Shown here in pieces: positions 48,466 through 62,444 of a stretch of DNA of 64,000 nt; position 1 is the stretch's first letter; every line of letters starts with the position of its first letter. The stretch covers positions 27,857,517 to 27,921,516 of the forward strand of contig OX359269.1 of NCBI GenBank assembly GCA_947179155.2, given 5' to 3'. Below the pieces are notes generated by a model. It saw nothing but the letters and a program-made list of their open reading frames with translations. It had not been told where the DNA came from and made no database searches. Both the position numbers and the translations under genes were made by a program. The stretch comes from Hedera helix. Taxonomy: Eukaryota > Streptophyta > Magnoliopsida > Apiales > Araliaceae.

Positions 48466-49529
48466 GTGTATAATTTTTAATTTTTTATTCATTTTATATA
48501 TAATGATTATAAAATATTTTTTCAATTTTCACAAATTAACTTACCATTGTTACTAAAATATCTACAAACTTTGTTCGAAAAGGCGACTAAGTATAGACCA
48601 AATACAATTATTGGAGAGTCACACCTAAGTGTTTCAAAATTTAATTTTTGTTATTTTAATTTAATAGTCAGCTTTGATATAATATTTTAATTTAAAATTT
48701 AATTTTTTTTTATATAGTTTCTCGAATTTAATATTCAATACTTTTAATTTGTTTATAGTTTTTTTAGAGTTCAGAGTTGAGTATAAACCTAAAAGTCTAA
48801 ATTGGTGTTTAAATCAAACTTCATTGTATGATTAATGAGCTAAATGAATCTTATAAAAAATAAAATTGTCATAAAGATGTTAAATTAATATTTACTAAAT
48901 CGAACTTTGTATAGTTATTTAGAGTTCAAAGTTGATCAAAAACCCAAAAGGTAATATTTTAGAGATGATTTTCCTCCTTTCTTTTCTCCTTCTTTCTTTG
49001 CACATTAAAAAGTTTTTAATTGTAGTAAAATTCTTGGCCTGTTTAGTAAATAAAATAAAATGTGGGAGACTTTAAAAAGTGTTTTAATAGTAGTTAAATT
49101 CTAGGATTGTATAAAAAACGAAGATCAAAAAACTGAAATTTGTCTTATTATAAATCTATATAGATGAGTTTACAATATTAATAATGTTTTGTATAATTGA
49201 GTAATTATATTAATTAATTAATTAATTTTCATTTTACTTATTTTTATATTTAATTGTTTTATTATATTACTAATTTTTAATAGAGTTTTATGGCAAATGT
49301 ACATGTACTAATTTTTAAAATTTCTAGTGGACAAATATACAAGATTTAGTTATTTTAAAAATTTTAATTAATTTTATATAAATCAGATGATAGGTGACTT
49401 TTCTTTCTCTATCTATCTTTTTTTTCCTCTTAAAAATAATAACTAATTAATAAAGGAAAAATTCACTAAAAGATAGAGCTTGGCACGAAAATTCGTGTCA
49501 GATCTCACCTTTTAATGTTTGAGATATAT
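48466..49529. other. AT-rich intergenic DNA, nothing recognised
   Basis: Long A/T tracts and (TTAA)n-like stretches (about 49206-49232). No gene, RNA or element boundary could be supported. Confidence 0.55.
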
Positions 49530-49534
49530 GTAGT

Positions 49535-49928
49535 TGTTAGGATGTATATTTAACCAGGTCTGATCCGGGAATTAACATTGGGCTAGGTCCAATAGACCGT
49601 CAGCCTGGTAGCCTTCCTATTGGGCTTACAGCACGTGGGTGGAAGATGAACCGGGTGTACATCATAACTACCTAGCGTAATGGGCAAAACCGTTACGCTA
49701 GTAACCGTTATTCAGGTATGCAGTATAAATATCCAGTTGATAATGGAGAGAAGGGTAACGCACTATTTTGCAATACTAGATACTCAAACCTCCATTGTTG
49801 ACTTTTCCGATACTTTCACTAACACTCACACCTGAGGAGTCCACAAATGGCCCAAGCCGTTTGGACTTTTGTGCAGGTATTCTTACCGGACGGCCAGCAG
49901 GACTGCCCGACAGAATCAGGCGTAAACA
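49535..49928 (+). mobile_element. Small solo LTR or TRIM-type element (394 bp)
   Basis: Ends TGTTAGGATG...GGCGTAAACA, flanked by the perfect 5-bp duplication GTAGT (49530-49534 and 49929-49933). It contains a TATA box (TATAAATA, 49724-49731) and is richer in GC than its surroundings. No internal region or second LTR is present. The orientation is inferred from the TATA box; the parent family is not recognised. Confidence 0.8.
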
Positions 49929-49933
49929 GTAGT

Positions 49934-51134
49934 GTTTGGAATAGTGTTTGATTGTAATTTGTATAAAATTATTCTTTCAAAATTCCACCTCTCCATTAAA
50001 ATTAAATAGTTAAGATAAAACAACATATTATAATACTAAAATTAAATAGTCAAAATAAAACCACATATCAGAAGAACCTTGAACGTCTTGGTTTGCGTTG
50101 CATGCTTGTACCCTAGAAGACTTTATGGCAACTCTATCACGAAAGATATCGAGTATAAACAATGAGATTTTTCTGAGATTTTGCCTTAATAGTTTATATA
50201 CATAACAGGTTTTCCTCATCCTCAATCATAATCCTCTTCCTTCAACATCATCATAATGATATTCAAATTAGAATCCGGCTGCTCTAAAATTTGGTGCTCT
50301 AAAATTTGGTGTTCTCAAAATTTTATCTCTGTTAAAATTAAATAATTAAGATAAAGTCATATATTATAATATTAATTTTTGTATTAAATAATGTCCATAT
50401 CAACAAACACATTATCTTCTCTCTGCTGCCATTATCTCCTAAAATTTTGATTTCTTTTTTTCCTTTTTCTGTACTCGTTAGACCGCCCGCCAAACACCAT
50501 TGTTTGCCAAAAAATAAACACATTCTAGAATGCTGACTCCTACTGTGTGTAAGTCATAGTACCATATACCCCTTTTAAAATGATGGATTTTATTGATTTT
50601 TGAAATCATTTTAAAATATTTTTAAATTTAAAATTGTTAAATTAATTTAATTTTACATAATATAATTAGAAAATTTGCAATCAATTTATATTAAAAATGA
50701 AAAATGAATATTAAGAGATTGGAGTTCATGGATCTTGGAAGTAGTTCAGAATTTGCGAAGACTTCAACTAATCGGTAATCACTACATAAAATAATGTTTC
50801 AAATTTTAATTCCTAAGAATAAAAAATAAATACTCCTTCCATCTCAAATTAAATGTCCAATTTTGACCTTTTAAACTCAAATTGAATATTTTCAAAAATA
50901 ATAATTAAGTATATATAAATATATTTTTAAAATTATAAAATTTGGGGTAATTAGTAGTAAATTGAGACAATTTTTAACACCAAAAAATTGAGATCCCTAT
51001 CATTTACCTAAATTTTTTGAGTTTTGAATCTTACTTACGACAGTTTTAGGCGTGGAATGTGTGTGTATTATTTGTATAAGTTCTAATGGCAATGCACAGG
51101 CATCGCGTGTTTAATTATAGTAAAAATATAATAG
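49934..51134. other. AT-rich intergenic DNA with duplicated fragments and a Stowaway half
   Basis: 50095-50235 and 50262-50410 duplicate 34.2-34.7 kb; about 50550-50955 duplicates 12.3-12.74 kb. The latter includes the left half of the Stowaway-like MITE (TACTCCTTCCATCTCAAATT at about 50829), whose right half is missing. No gene seen. Confidence 0.65.
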
Positions 51135-51331
51135 GAATTTTTCAAGGTTCTAAAAGGCGCTAGGCGGGCGGCCGGGGGGCCTAGCGCCTAGGCGGAATTT
51201 TTTATTTTAAGTCAATTTTAATATTTTATCTTACATTTATCCAAACAAAATAATAATATAATGAAAAACAATCTATAATAAAGATAATAAAGACATTTGC
51301 TTAAAGTTCAAACACATATCCATGTTGTTAA

Positions 51332-54300
51332 TGTGACGACCCCAAATCCGGGTTCCTTTAACCCTGGACCTGGTTCATCACTATACATCAAACTCATACA
51401 TGTTCTATAACTAATGCGGAATATATAAACATAAATTGTTTATTCTACAACATTTCTCAAGGTTTCTAACCTTAACTTACATATATACCTTTAGATTCAT
51501 AAAAAGGTTTACAAAATTACTTACGTCATATAACAATTTAGTTATAATGCATAACACTATACTCTTGTCTTTTGCTTCTGTCTCCGTCTCTCCTCGGACA
51601 TTCGTATTATTCTGAAATTTGTTATTATGATATAGCAAGAGTGAGCAACGACTTTGCTCAGCAAGTTTAAATACAATAACGATATATCATGATTGAAAGA
51701 AAGAATAAGCTTTTGAATTTTCAACAATATAATAATTGTGAAAGAGTACGAATTATAATTTCAATAATTGAATGACTGAATCGAGTAATGTTGAGTGTCA
51801 ATAATGACCATGAACAAATTTAACTGAACCTATGGTAATGAAGGTGATCAGCCTTTCATACCTGATGAACACATGCAACAAGCACTAAGTGCGAATCAAC
51901 AATTTAACGATGTGGAATAATTATACAGAATTAAACCATAGCATGCTTGAAACATAATAACTTGAGTTTGAGTTAGGAACTTGAACAATAAAATAATATA
52001 TCCTGCTCGAATATAAATTGAGTAGGGTTTAGGAAACTTGCACAAAGTAAAGTTTGAAGATAGGAAACTTGCCTGTCTGCTCAGCTACAATTAATGTCTA
52101 GCTTTAACTAACTGGCTTTGAAAGACCTAACATTAATAAAGTTGGTCTAATAATTAGTACAGCGTATTTGTACAACTATACGCTCACTAAGGAACTTATT
52201 TACCACACATAAGTACTAACACATAATTTACATCAGTCAAAATGATATTATTAACCTTATAGACCTTCAATCAAATTAGGTTAATAATTTAATAAGTTAG
52301 AAAATAATTTTTCTCAAGTGTTAAACACTTATTAAACTATTAAACAATTTATTATAATTGTTTAAACAAAAGAGTTAAAGACATTTTCTTTATTTCATTT
52401 AATTACTATTTAATATTAATTAAATAGTAAGTAATTAAATACCTTCAGTTATTATTTAATAATAACTTACTAGATTTATTTATTATTTAAAGTTAATCAA
52501 ATAATAAATAATTATATTATATTAAAAATAATCAAATATCTTTAGTTATTATTTAATAATAAATAATAACTAACTAACTAGATTCATTTATTATTTAAAG
52601 TTAATTAAATAATAAATAATAAACTTATACAGTACATACTCAAATATCATTAGTTATTACATAATAACTAACTGAATTTATTTATTATTTAAAGTTAATC
52701 AAATAATAAATAATTAAATACTCAATCTTAGTTGTCTTTAATTATTATTTAATAGTAATTAAATAATAATTAATTATTTTATCATCCTTGTTTATTATTT
52801 AATATTAATTAAATAATAATTAATTTAATCATAATTTCAGAAGCTATAATATTAAACTAAGTAGATTAATATTTAAAATATTTAAATATTAATCCTAAAT
52901 ATTTATTATATTTGAAAAATATAATATTAAACTAACTAGATTAATATTTACAACATTTAAATATTAATCCTAAATACTTATTATATTTGAAAAATATAAT
53001 ATTAAATACCTAAATATCATTTTTGTATTATTATTATTTTTGTTATAATTTTTAAATTAATTTTTAAACATTTTAAATTAATTAAAATTATCCAGAATGG
53101 CAATTCTGTAAATAAGTCGAAATACGAACGGAGGGGCAATTTCGTAATTACGCGGAAAAAGACCGGAGGGGCAGTATCGTAATTTCCGGAAAAATCTGTT
53201 CGCGCGCATTGCGCGCGCTGCATTTCTGCGGTACCAAAACGGTGCCGTTTCAGGACACCGTCTGTTGGCTTCCGCGCATATCGCGCGGGGACTGAATTTT
53301 GTACCCAAAACGACGTCGTTTTTCATCTCCGCGTCCGGCAGTGAATAGTACCCCGCGCATTGCGCGGCCGGCGTTTTTTCCTTCTTTAGCAGATTGTGAA
53401 CAGTGACTTTTATACATCACTTTAATAAAAATTATACATTCAAGTAAGCTTTAAAAATCCAAAAAAATTACCAATCACTTAATATCAATTTATAACATGA
53501 AAATTTAATTTTTTCATGATTTAATATTAAAAATTTTTATAAAAATTTTTACATCACATAAACTACCACAATTCATAACTTTTTGTGTATAACTCCAGTT
53601 TGAGTGATTCAAACTTTGTTTTTCTCATGATTTAATGTTCTATAATATTATAACATTAAATCTAAATTTTATAAAAATTAATTTCTTGTCATTACTTTGA
53701 GATTTGATTTAACACCACCAAACACATGTTTTTAGCATATAAATTATACCAAAACACAAACCAAATATATTAAACTCAAGCATGACATAAATATTATTAC
53801 CACACATTAATAACTATATTAACATATTTATACCAACATGATAATTTATTTAATTTAAAAACAAAACTATATTTAAAATAACCATTACCTCATTTTAGTG
53901 GTTATCTTCATTTTCTTCCAAACTAGGTTGTGAAAGAAGATCTCATGATCCAAGAACTCCTTCTCCTTCTTTATCCTTGCTCTCAAATATTTTCTCTCAC
54001 AAACTATTTCTCTCAACTCTCTCTAACTTGAAAAGTGGAAGAAGAAAAAAAATGACTAGCCTACACTAATAAATTGCAAGTATACTTACAATTTACATAG
54101 ATATAAAATCTATATCTATCAAACTTCCATCATGAGAGTAGTTGGAGACTTGTGCAAGAATTTTAGCTAATGACAAAGTGGGTGAAAAGAAGAATGGTGC
54201 TCATGTCCTTTGAAAATAAAACAAGCAAACAATTATTAAATAAATGAAAAATGAAATAAAAAAATATCATTTCACTCACTTTATCTCCTTGTTGCCGGCA

Positions 54301-55739
54301 ATCACCAACATCTTGTCCCAAAAATCTTGTCCCAAGTCACTTTTTAATAATTAATAGTTTTATAAAGTATTTTTCAAGTGGGCCAAGCTTTGGGCTTTAT
54401 TTAAAAATACCAATTGGGCTCTAATTAAATTGTTTGGGCTATTAAATTGTCAAGTCCATTTAATTTATCATTGGGCTATTTAATTATAACCCAAATGATT
54501 AATTATTAATTTTGTTACACATTAATTATCCAATTCATAATTAAATAATAATTGAATTGATTAATTAATTAAATACTCTAACCCATTAATATTAAATTAC
54601 TAAATGGACTAATAATATTATTAATAATATTTTACATTATTTACATTAATTAATTATCATATTAATTAATTTATAAAATTTAATTCACTCATTATATTCA
54701 ATTTCATTGAATATTTAATTAATGACAACTTATCAATTATTTTGATATTAAAACTTTAGAGTGTGTTCGCTAATAATAATATATATAAACTATATATATT
54801 ATTTATACACATTACTTTACCTCAAAACAATTTCACAATAAATTATGAAATTAAAATAAATACAATATATAATTTAATATATATTATTTAGGCCATAAAT
54901 TAAATTATTTAATACATTTACATTAAATAATTCATTTCTCATCAATTATGGAAATAAATCCATTTACCCGAAAATACATTAAAATAATAATATATTTACT
55001 CAATTTCTTATTTAAATAATTTATTAAATTATTTAATTAATATTACACAAATAATTGTATAATTAAATTTCTCACTCTCATAAATCATTTACAATGATTT
55101 ATTTAATTATAGAATATATTCATTTAATATATTCAATTACTATTTAAAATTACTTAATTAATTTAATCCCTTTATATATATGTACATATATATGAAAATA
55201 AATGTTGTACATATATACAATTATTAATCTCCCTTAATTAATTCAACTACTTTATATAATTTATAATTATATAATTTACATAATTATTCCTCACAAATAA
55301 TTTATCAACAATTTGCATAATTGTTGATTAATGAATATAATTAATTCCACAATAAACCTTTTAATTCAATTCGGATTAATTTAATATTAATCTATCTAAT
55401 TATCACAATTTAATTAACCATTAAATTATGTTACTAAATATGCACGCATATATATATTCATATAAATACATATTTAATTTACACGCAACCACGTCGCATA
55501 ATTACATAACTCCACTAATTAATTCTCTTAATTTAATTAAACTTGTTGTTAGTCAAGTTTATTGAATTATCACTTTACTTGCTAACTTATCAAAAATTTT
55601 GATAACACTATATATAAGTTAGTCCGTTAAATTTAATTTGGACCTCTATTTATCTATTACTACTAGGTTATCAAACTCCAACCTTTATTAAATATTAAAT
55701 ATTTTATTTCTAATTCATTTAAATATCTGGGATATTACA
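51332..55739 (-). repeat. E4 3' LTR (4408 bp)
   Basis: Minus strand starts TGTAATATCCC and ends GGGGTCGTCACA. Very AT-rich with many TTATTATTTAAT-type short repeats (52390-52830) and a GC-rich palindrome island (53150-53385). Confidence 0.95.
53150..53385 (-). repeat. GC-rich palindrome island in E4 LTR
   Basis: GCGCGCATTGCGCGCGC (about 53201), GCGCATATCGCGCG (53274), CGCGCATTGCGCGG (53353), alternating with AAAACGGTGCCGTTT (53236) and AAAACGACGTCGTTTT (53307). Same motif pair as in E3 LTRs. Second copy at 59855-60090. Confidence 0.85.
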
Positions 55740-55753
55740 TTCACCCCTTCTTC
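55740..55753 (-). other. E4 polypurine tract
   Basis: Minus-strand GAAGAAGGGGTGAA next to the 3' LTR, preceded by the GGGGACGAAATTT tail motif typical of this lineage. Confidence 0.8.
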
Positions 55754-57229
55754 TAAAAATTTCGTCCCCGAAATTATCTCATACACATTTCTACAACTTT
55801 TCATCTCTGAGTATAACTCTTTACTCATCAAATTCTATGACCACCCTTTTCTAGGAAGTTTATACTTCTAAACTCATAATTCCAGAACAATGGAATATCT
55901 TGCAGAAGAATAAATTGAAAATCAATATCTTACAGAAGAATAAATTGAAAATCAAAATATTCATTAAAACTTTCATACTATGCTGAGGGGTCATCAAGAC
56001 TGTGAACATGGAATTAACTGAATTCCGAATAAATAGTATTTATCTCTGTAAATACTTATAAACAGAGTGTTTATCAATCACAAAGACTGAAAACATTCCA
56101 TAGGTGTACGCTAGGTGATCAGCCTATCGTACTTCTGCGTTGTGCACAACGACTTCTCACGGGGTCGAACTCTTTGGATTTACCAACCCATATCAGCATG
56201 CCACCACTGTTGGGCGCCCCCTCGCGGGTTCTTTATTCATGGCTCTGACATATCCCCCATTACGGGGTTGTTCACCTCAGACTTACTACAAAATTCCGCT
56301 CCAGCATAAGTTGGATTGGAAAATAAAACTCGAGTCATTTCTGACCAAAAAGTGTCCAGTCAAAATAAATGACATAGACTCACATCATTGAACTGTTCGT
56401 ATATTACGACTCAAAAATCATTTCAGATTAGTTAAAGTAACAAAAATTCATTTATAGGACTTCATGATACCGCACCGTTGCAACAGTGCGTTGAGGATTC
56501 CGTCTTTTCATCTCTGCACCATGGCTTTAATGGCGTGTGATGATTTTATAAATACATTTTGATATTTTCAAATCAATTTGTCTTGCCGAAACAATTAGCA
56601 TAGACTCTTCTTTAAACGTTTCAAAATACTAAAAATCATTTTGACTTTGTCATATTACATCATACCATAGTGGGCTTAAAAATACATCCAACACTAGGTT
56701 ACTCTGCATTGATGACTCCATCGGTTATCATCTCTGCACTAAATGCATTAATGATTTCAAAAATACATTTGTCTTTTCAAAAGCACAAAAGTGCGAATTT
56801 GGCACGATTTTTAAGAATTTCAAAGTCTAGCATAGCTAGAAGATTTGGAATATCCTAAAACCTCAAAACACCTCAAATTTTTCCTCCACATTCTTTTCCA
56901 GCTTAATAACTATATATATTATAGCCTTAACCTGACTACTTAACTCTATCCATACTTACTGTTCATCAAATTTACCACATATTTGGGCTCAGCAACTTAC
57001 CACAATCATATGGTTTGAGGAACTTGTCCTAGTCAGGCCAAAGTCGCCCATTCGCTGAGGGGCTCCACCACATGACTATGAGTCACGAACTTACTATGCG
57101 TGTCAGTTCTCAGAACACGAACTTATCTTAACATCCTCTACCTATCCGTTATACACATGAGAAAAGAATCACCTTCTCAACATACATATAGTGAATAGTG
57201 CGACACCAGGTTTCAGTTGATTATCATTA

Positions 57230-57465
57230 TAGGAAGCCAAGTGGTCGTCAAACCAAACACAATCTCCTGCCCATACAAGAAATTGGTCAACTCAGCCACT
57301 AATCAATATAGAAAGTTAAGCGATCGTTAAACCAAGAACAAATCCCCTGCCCATACAAAGGACTGTTCAACTCAACCACTGTATCAATATAGAAAGCTAA
57401 GCGGTTCTAAAACCAAGCACCAATTCCCCGCCCATACAAGGAATTGTACAACTCAGCCACTAATA
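57230..57465 (-). repeat. ~80-bp repeat, three copies, in E4 internal region
   Basis: GCCCATACAA recurs at about 57270, 57350 and 57430 with ACTCAGCCACTAAT and ATAGAAAG around it. E3 has a single homologous copy at about 20850-20890 (TTTGTATGGGCGAGGG). Confidence 0.8.
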
Positions 57466-58021
57466 TGAGTCCTCAATTAAAAACCTACAAACCTCTAACT
57501 TTTCTTAACTTGCTATGAATGTTATCAATTCATACCTTATCACACTCAACACTTCAAGAGTCCACTTGTTACTATTTCAGTATCTTCATTGTTATAGCAC
57601 CATGCTATCAAAACAACCTCTTAATCATTTAACAGACCATTTGTCATTCCATGATTTTACTATGATCATCGTGATCTTATAACACAATTGATTTCACTGT
57701 ACTATTTCTCCTTTATTCTAGGATCGTTTAATTCTATCATCTTATCATTCATCTCTGATCATTTTACTGTACGATCCTTCTCTTTTTAAATTCCTGAATC
57801 AAGTGTTCCCTGATTCTTATTCCATTTATTTGGATTACACTAATTGAAGATCCTTCTTTGAATCTTTTCATATATCTATGTATCTATATAGATTTATTTC
57901 CTCATTTATGAACTGTATATGTTCATTTCTAAACTCTATCTGAGTTTATCCTTTCATTGTCTTCATTATCTTTCCATGATTATAGCCTAAGGTACTGCTA
58001 CCTAAGAACTATAACCTATCA

Positions 58022-58033
58022 GCTCTGATACCA
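58022..58033 (-). other. E4 primer-binding site (iMet)
   Basis: Minus-strand TGGTATCAGAGC, perfect, three bases from the 5' LTR end. Confidence 0.9.
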
Positions 58034-58036
58034 ACC

Positions 58037-61000
58037 TGTGACGACCCCAAATCCGGGTTCCTTTAACCCTGGACCTGGTTCATCACTATACATCAAACTC
58101 ATACATGTTCTATAACTAATGCGGAATATATAAACATAAATTGTTTATTCTACAACATTTCCCAAGGTTTCTAACCTTAACTTACATATATACCTTTAGA
58201 TTCATAAAAAGGTTTACAAAATTACTTACGTCATATAACAATTTAGTTATAATGCATAACACTATACTCTTGTCTTTTGCTTCTGTCTCCGTCTCTCCTC
58301 GGACATTCGTATTATTCTGAAATTTGTTATTATGATATAGCAAGAGTGAGCAACGACTTTGCTCAGCAAGTTTAAATACAATAACGATATATCATGATTG
58401 AAAGAAAGAATAAGCTTTTGAATTTTCAACAATATAATAATTGTGAAAGAGTACGAATTATAATTTCAATAATTGAATGACTGAATCGAGTAATGTTGAG
58501 TGTCAATAATGACCATGAACAAATTTAACTGAACCTATGGTAATGAAGGTGATCAGCCTTTCATACCTGATGAACACATGCAACAAGCACTAAGTGCGAA
58601 TCAACAATTTAACGATGTGGAATAATTATACAGAATTAAACCATAGCATGCTTGAAACATAATAACTTGAGTTTGAGTTAGGAACTTGAACAATAAAATA
58701 ATATATCCTGCTCGAATATAAATTGAGTAGGGTTTAGGAAACTTGCACAAAGTAAAGTTTGAAGATAGGAAACTTGCCTGTCTGCTCAGCTACAATTAAT
58801 GTCTAGCTTTAACTAACTGGCTTTGAAAGACCTAACATTAATAAAGTTGGTCTAATAATTAGTACAGCGTATTTGTACAACTATACGCTCACTAAGGAAC
58901 TTATTTACCACACATAAGTACTAACACATAATTTACATCAGTCAAAATGATATTATTAACCTTATAGACCTTCAATCAAATTAGGTTAATAATTTAATAA
59001 GTTAGAAAATAATTTTTCTCAAGTGTTAAACACTTATTAAACTATTAAACAATTTATTATAATTGTTTAAACAAAAGAGTTAAAGACATTTTCTTTATTT
59101 CATTTAATTACTATTTAATATTAATTAAATAGTAAGTAATTAAATACCTTCAGTTATTATTTAATAATAACTTACTAGATTTATTTATTATTTAAAGTTA
59201 ATCAAATAATAAATAATTATATTATATTAAAAATAATCAAATATCTTTAGTTATTATTTAATAATAAATAATAACTAACTAACTAGATTCATTTATTATT
59301 TAAAGTTAATTAAATAATAAATAATAAACTTATACAGTACATACTCAAATATCATTAGTTATTACATAATAACTAACTGAATTTATTTATTATTTAAAGT
59401 TAATCAAATAATAAATAATTAAATACTCAATCTTAGTTGTCTTTAATTATTATTTAATAGTAATTAAATAATAATTAATTATTTTATCATCCTTGTTTAT
59501 TATTTAATATTAATTAAATAATAATTAATTTAATCATAATTTCAGAAGCTATAATATTAAACTAAGTAGATTAATATTTAAAATATTTAAATATTAATCC
59601 TAAATATTTATTATATTTGAAAAATATAATATTAAACTAACTAGATTAATATTTACAACATTTAAATATTAATCCTAAATACTTATTATATTTGAAAAAT
59701 ATAATATTAAATACCTAAATATCATTTTTGTATTATTATTATTTTTGTTATAATTTTTAAATTAATTTTTAAACATTTTAAATTAATTAAAATTATCCAG
59801 AATGGCAATTCTGTAAATAAGTCGAAATACGAACGGAGGGGCAATTTCGTAATTACGCGGAAAAAGACCGGAGGGGCAGTATCGTAATTTCCGGAAAAAT
59901 CTGTTCGCGCGCATTGCGCGCGCTGCATTTCTGCGGTACCAAAACGGTGCCGTTTCAGGACACCGTCTGTTGGCTTCCGCGCATATCGCGCGGGGACTGA
60001 ATTTTGTACCCAAAACGACGTCGTTTTTCATCTCCGCGTCCGGCAGTGAATAGTACCCCGCGCATTGCGCGGCCGGCGTTTTTTCCTTCTTTAGCAGATT
60101 GTGAACAGTGACTTTTATACATCACTTTAATAAAAATTATACATTCAAGTAAGCTTTAAAAATCCAAAAAAATTACCAATCACTTAATATCAATTTATAA
60201 CATGAAAATTTAATTTTTTCATGATTTAATATTAAAAATTTTTATAAAAATTTTTACATCACATAAACTACCACAATTCATAACTTTTTGTGTATAACTC
60301 CATTTTGAGTGATTCAAACTTTGTTTTTCTCATGATTTAATGTTCTATAATATTATAACATTAAATCTAAATTTTATAAAAATTAATTTCTTGTCATTAC
60401 TTTGAGATTTGATTTAACACCACCAAACACATGTTTTTAGCATATAAATTATACCAAAACACAAACCAAATATATTAAACTCAAGCATGACATAAATATT
60501 ATTACCACACATTAATAACTATATTAACATATTTATACCAACATGATAATTTATTTAATTTAAAAACAAAACTATATTTAAAATAACCATTACCTCATTT
60601 TAGTGGTTATCTTCATTTTCTTCCAAACTAGGTTGTGAAAGAAGATCTCATGATCCAAGAACTCCTTCTCCTTCTTTATCCTTGCTCTCAAATATTTTCT
60701 CTCACAAACTATTTCTCTCAACTCTCTCTAACTTGAAAAGTGGAAGAAGAAAAAAAATGACTAGCCTACACTAATAAATTGCAAGTATACTTACAATTTA
60801 CATAGATATAAAATCTATATCTATCAAACTTCCATCATGAGAGTAGTTGGAGACTTGTGCAAGAATTTTAGCTAATGACAAAGTGGGTGAAAAGAAGAAT
60901 GGTGCTCATGTCCTTTGAAAATAAAACAAGCAAACAATTATTAAATAAATGAAAAATGAAATAAAAAAATATCATTTCACTCACTTTATCTCCTTGTTGC

Positions 61001-62444
61001 CGGCAATCACCAACATCTTGTCCCAAAAATCTTGTCCCAAGTCACTTTTTAATAATTAATAGTTTTATAAAGTATTTTTCAAGTGGGCCAAGCTTTGGGC
61101 TTTATTTAAAAATACCAATTGGGCTCTAATTAAATTGTTTGGGCTACTAAATTGTCAAGTCCATTTAATTTATCATTGGGCTATTTAATTATAACCCAAA
61201 TGATTAATTATTAATTTTGTTACACATTAATTATCCAATTCATAATTAAATAATAATTGAATTGATTAATTAATTAAATACTCTAACCCATTAATATTAA
61301 ATTACTAAATGGACTAATAATATTATTAATAATATTTTACATTATTTACATTAATTAATTATCATATTAATTAATTTATAAAATTTAATTCACTCATTAT
61401 ATTCAATTTCATTGAATATTTAATTAATGACAACTTATCAATTATTTTGATATTAAAACTTTAGAGTGTGTTCGCTAATAATAATATATATAAACTATAT
61501 ATATTATTTATACACATTACTTTACCTCAAAACAATTTCACAATAAATTATGAAATTAAAATAAATACAATATATAATTTAATATATATTATTTAGGCCA
61601 TAAATTAAATTATTTAATACATTTACATTAAATAATTCATTTCTCATCAATTATGGAAATAAATCCATTTACCCGAAAATACATTAAAATAATAATATAT
61701 TTACTCAATTTCTTATTTAAATAATTTATTAAATTATTTAATTAATATTACACAAATAATTGTATAATTAAATTTCTCACTCTCATAAATCATTTACAAT
61801 GATTTATTTAATTATAGAATATATTCATTTAATATATTCAATTACTATTTAAAATTACTTAATTAATTTAATCCCTTTATATATATGTACATATATATGA
61901 AAATAAATGTTGTACATATATACAATTATTAATCTCCCTTAATTAATTCAACTACTTTATATAATTTATAATTATATAATTTACATAATTATTCCTCACA
62001 AATAATTTATCAACAATTTGCATAATTGTTGATTAATGAATATAATTAATTCCACAATAAACCTTTTAATTCAATTCGGATTAATTTAATATTAATCTAT
62101 CTAATTATCACAATTTAATTAACCATTAAATTATGTTACTAAATATGCACGCATATATATATTCATATAAATACATATTTAATTTACACGCAACCACGTC
62201 GCATAATTACATAACTCCACTAATTAATTCTCTTAATTTAATTAAACTTGTTGTTAGTCAAGTTTATTGAATTATCACTTTACTTGCTAACTTATCAAAA
62301 ATTTTGATAACACTATATATAAGTTAGTCCGTTAAATTTAATTTGGACCTCTATTTATCTATTACTACTAGGTTATCAAACTCCAACCTTTATTAAATAT
62401 TAAATATTTTATTTCTAATTCATTTAAATATCTGGGATATTACA
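58037..62444 (-). repeat. E4 5' LTR (4408 bp)
   Basis: Same length as 51332-55739 with about three substitutions. Followed by the right copy of GTTAA. Confidence 0.95.

Larger units (their letters stand above)
55740..58036 (-). other. E4 internal region, non-coding
   Basis: No frame above about 85 codons and none recognisable. About 56990-57120 is the reverse complement of a block conserved with E3 20120-20260 (GGAGCCCCT, GCGAATGGGCGACT, GCCTGACTAGGACAAG). A three-copy ~80-bp repeat lies at 57230-57465. Confidence 0.85.
51332..62444 (-). mobile_element. E4: LARD-like non-coding LTR retrotransposon
   Basis: LTRs of 4408 bp (51332-55739 and 58037-62444) and a 2297-bp internal region. Target duplication GTTAA at 51327-51331 and 62445-62449. 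Minus-strand PBS is perfect iMet. No Gag or Pol frame exists; only a decayed polyprotein tail (AATTTCGGGGACGAAA) remains before the polypurine tract. Three LTR differences were seen by eye (51459/58164, 53587/60292, 54441/61146), so the insertion is young. Internal blocks match E3. Confidence 0.93.

Noticed and set aside
50028..50225. 65-codon minus-strand frame as a gene remnant
   Set aside because: Its counterpart at 34.2 kb does not keep a long frame, so I see no sign of coding constraint; kept only as duplicated spacer.
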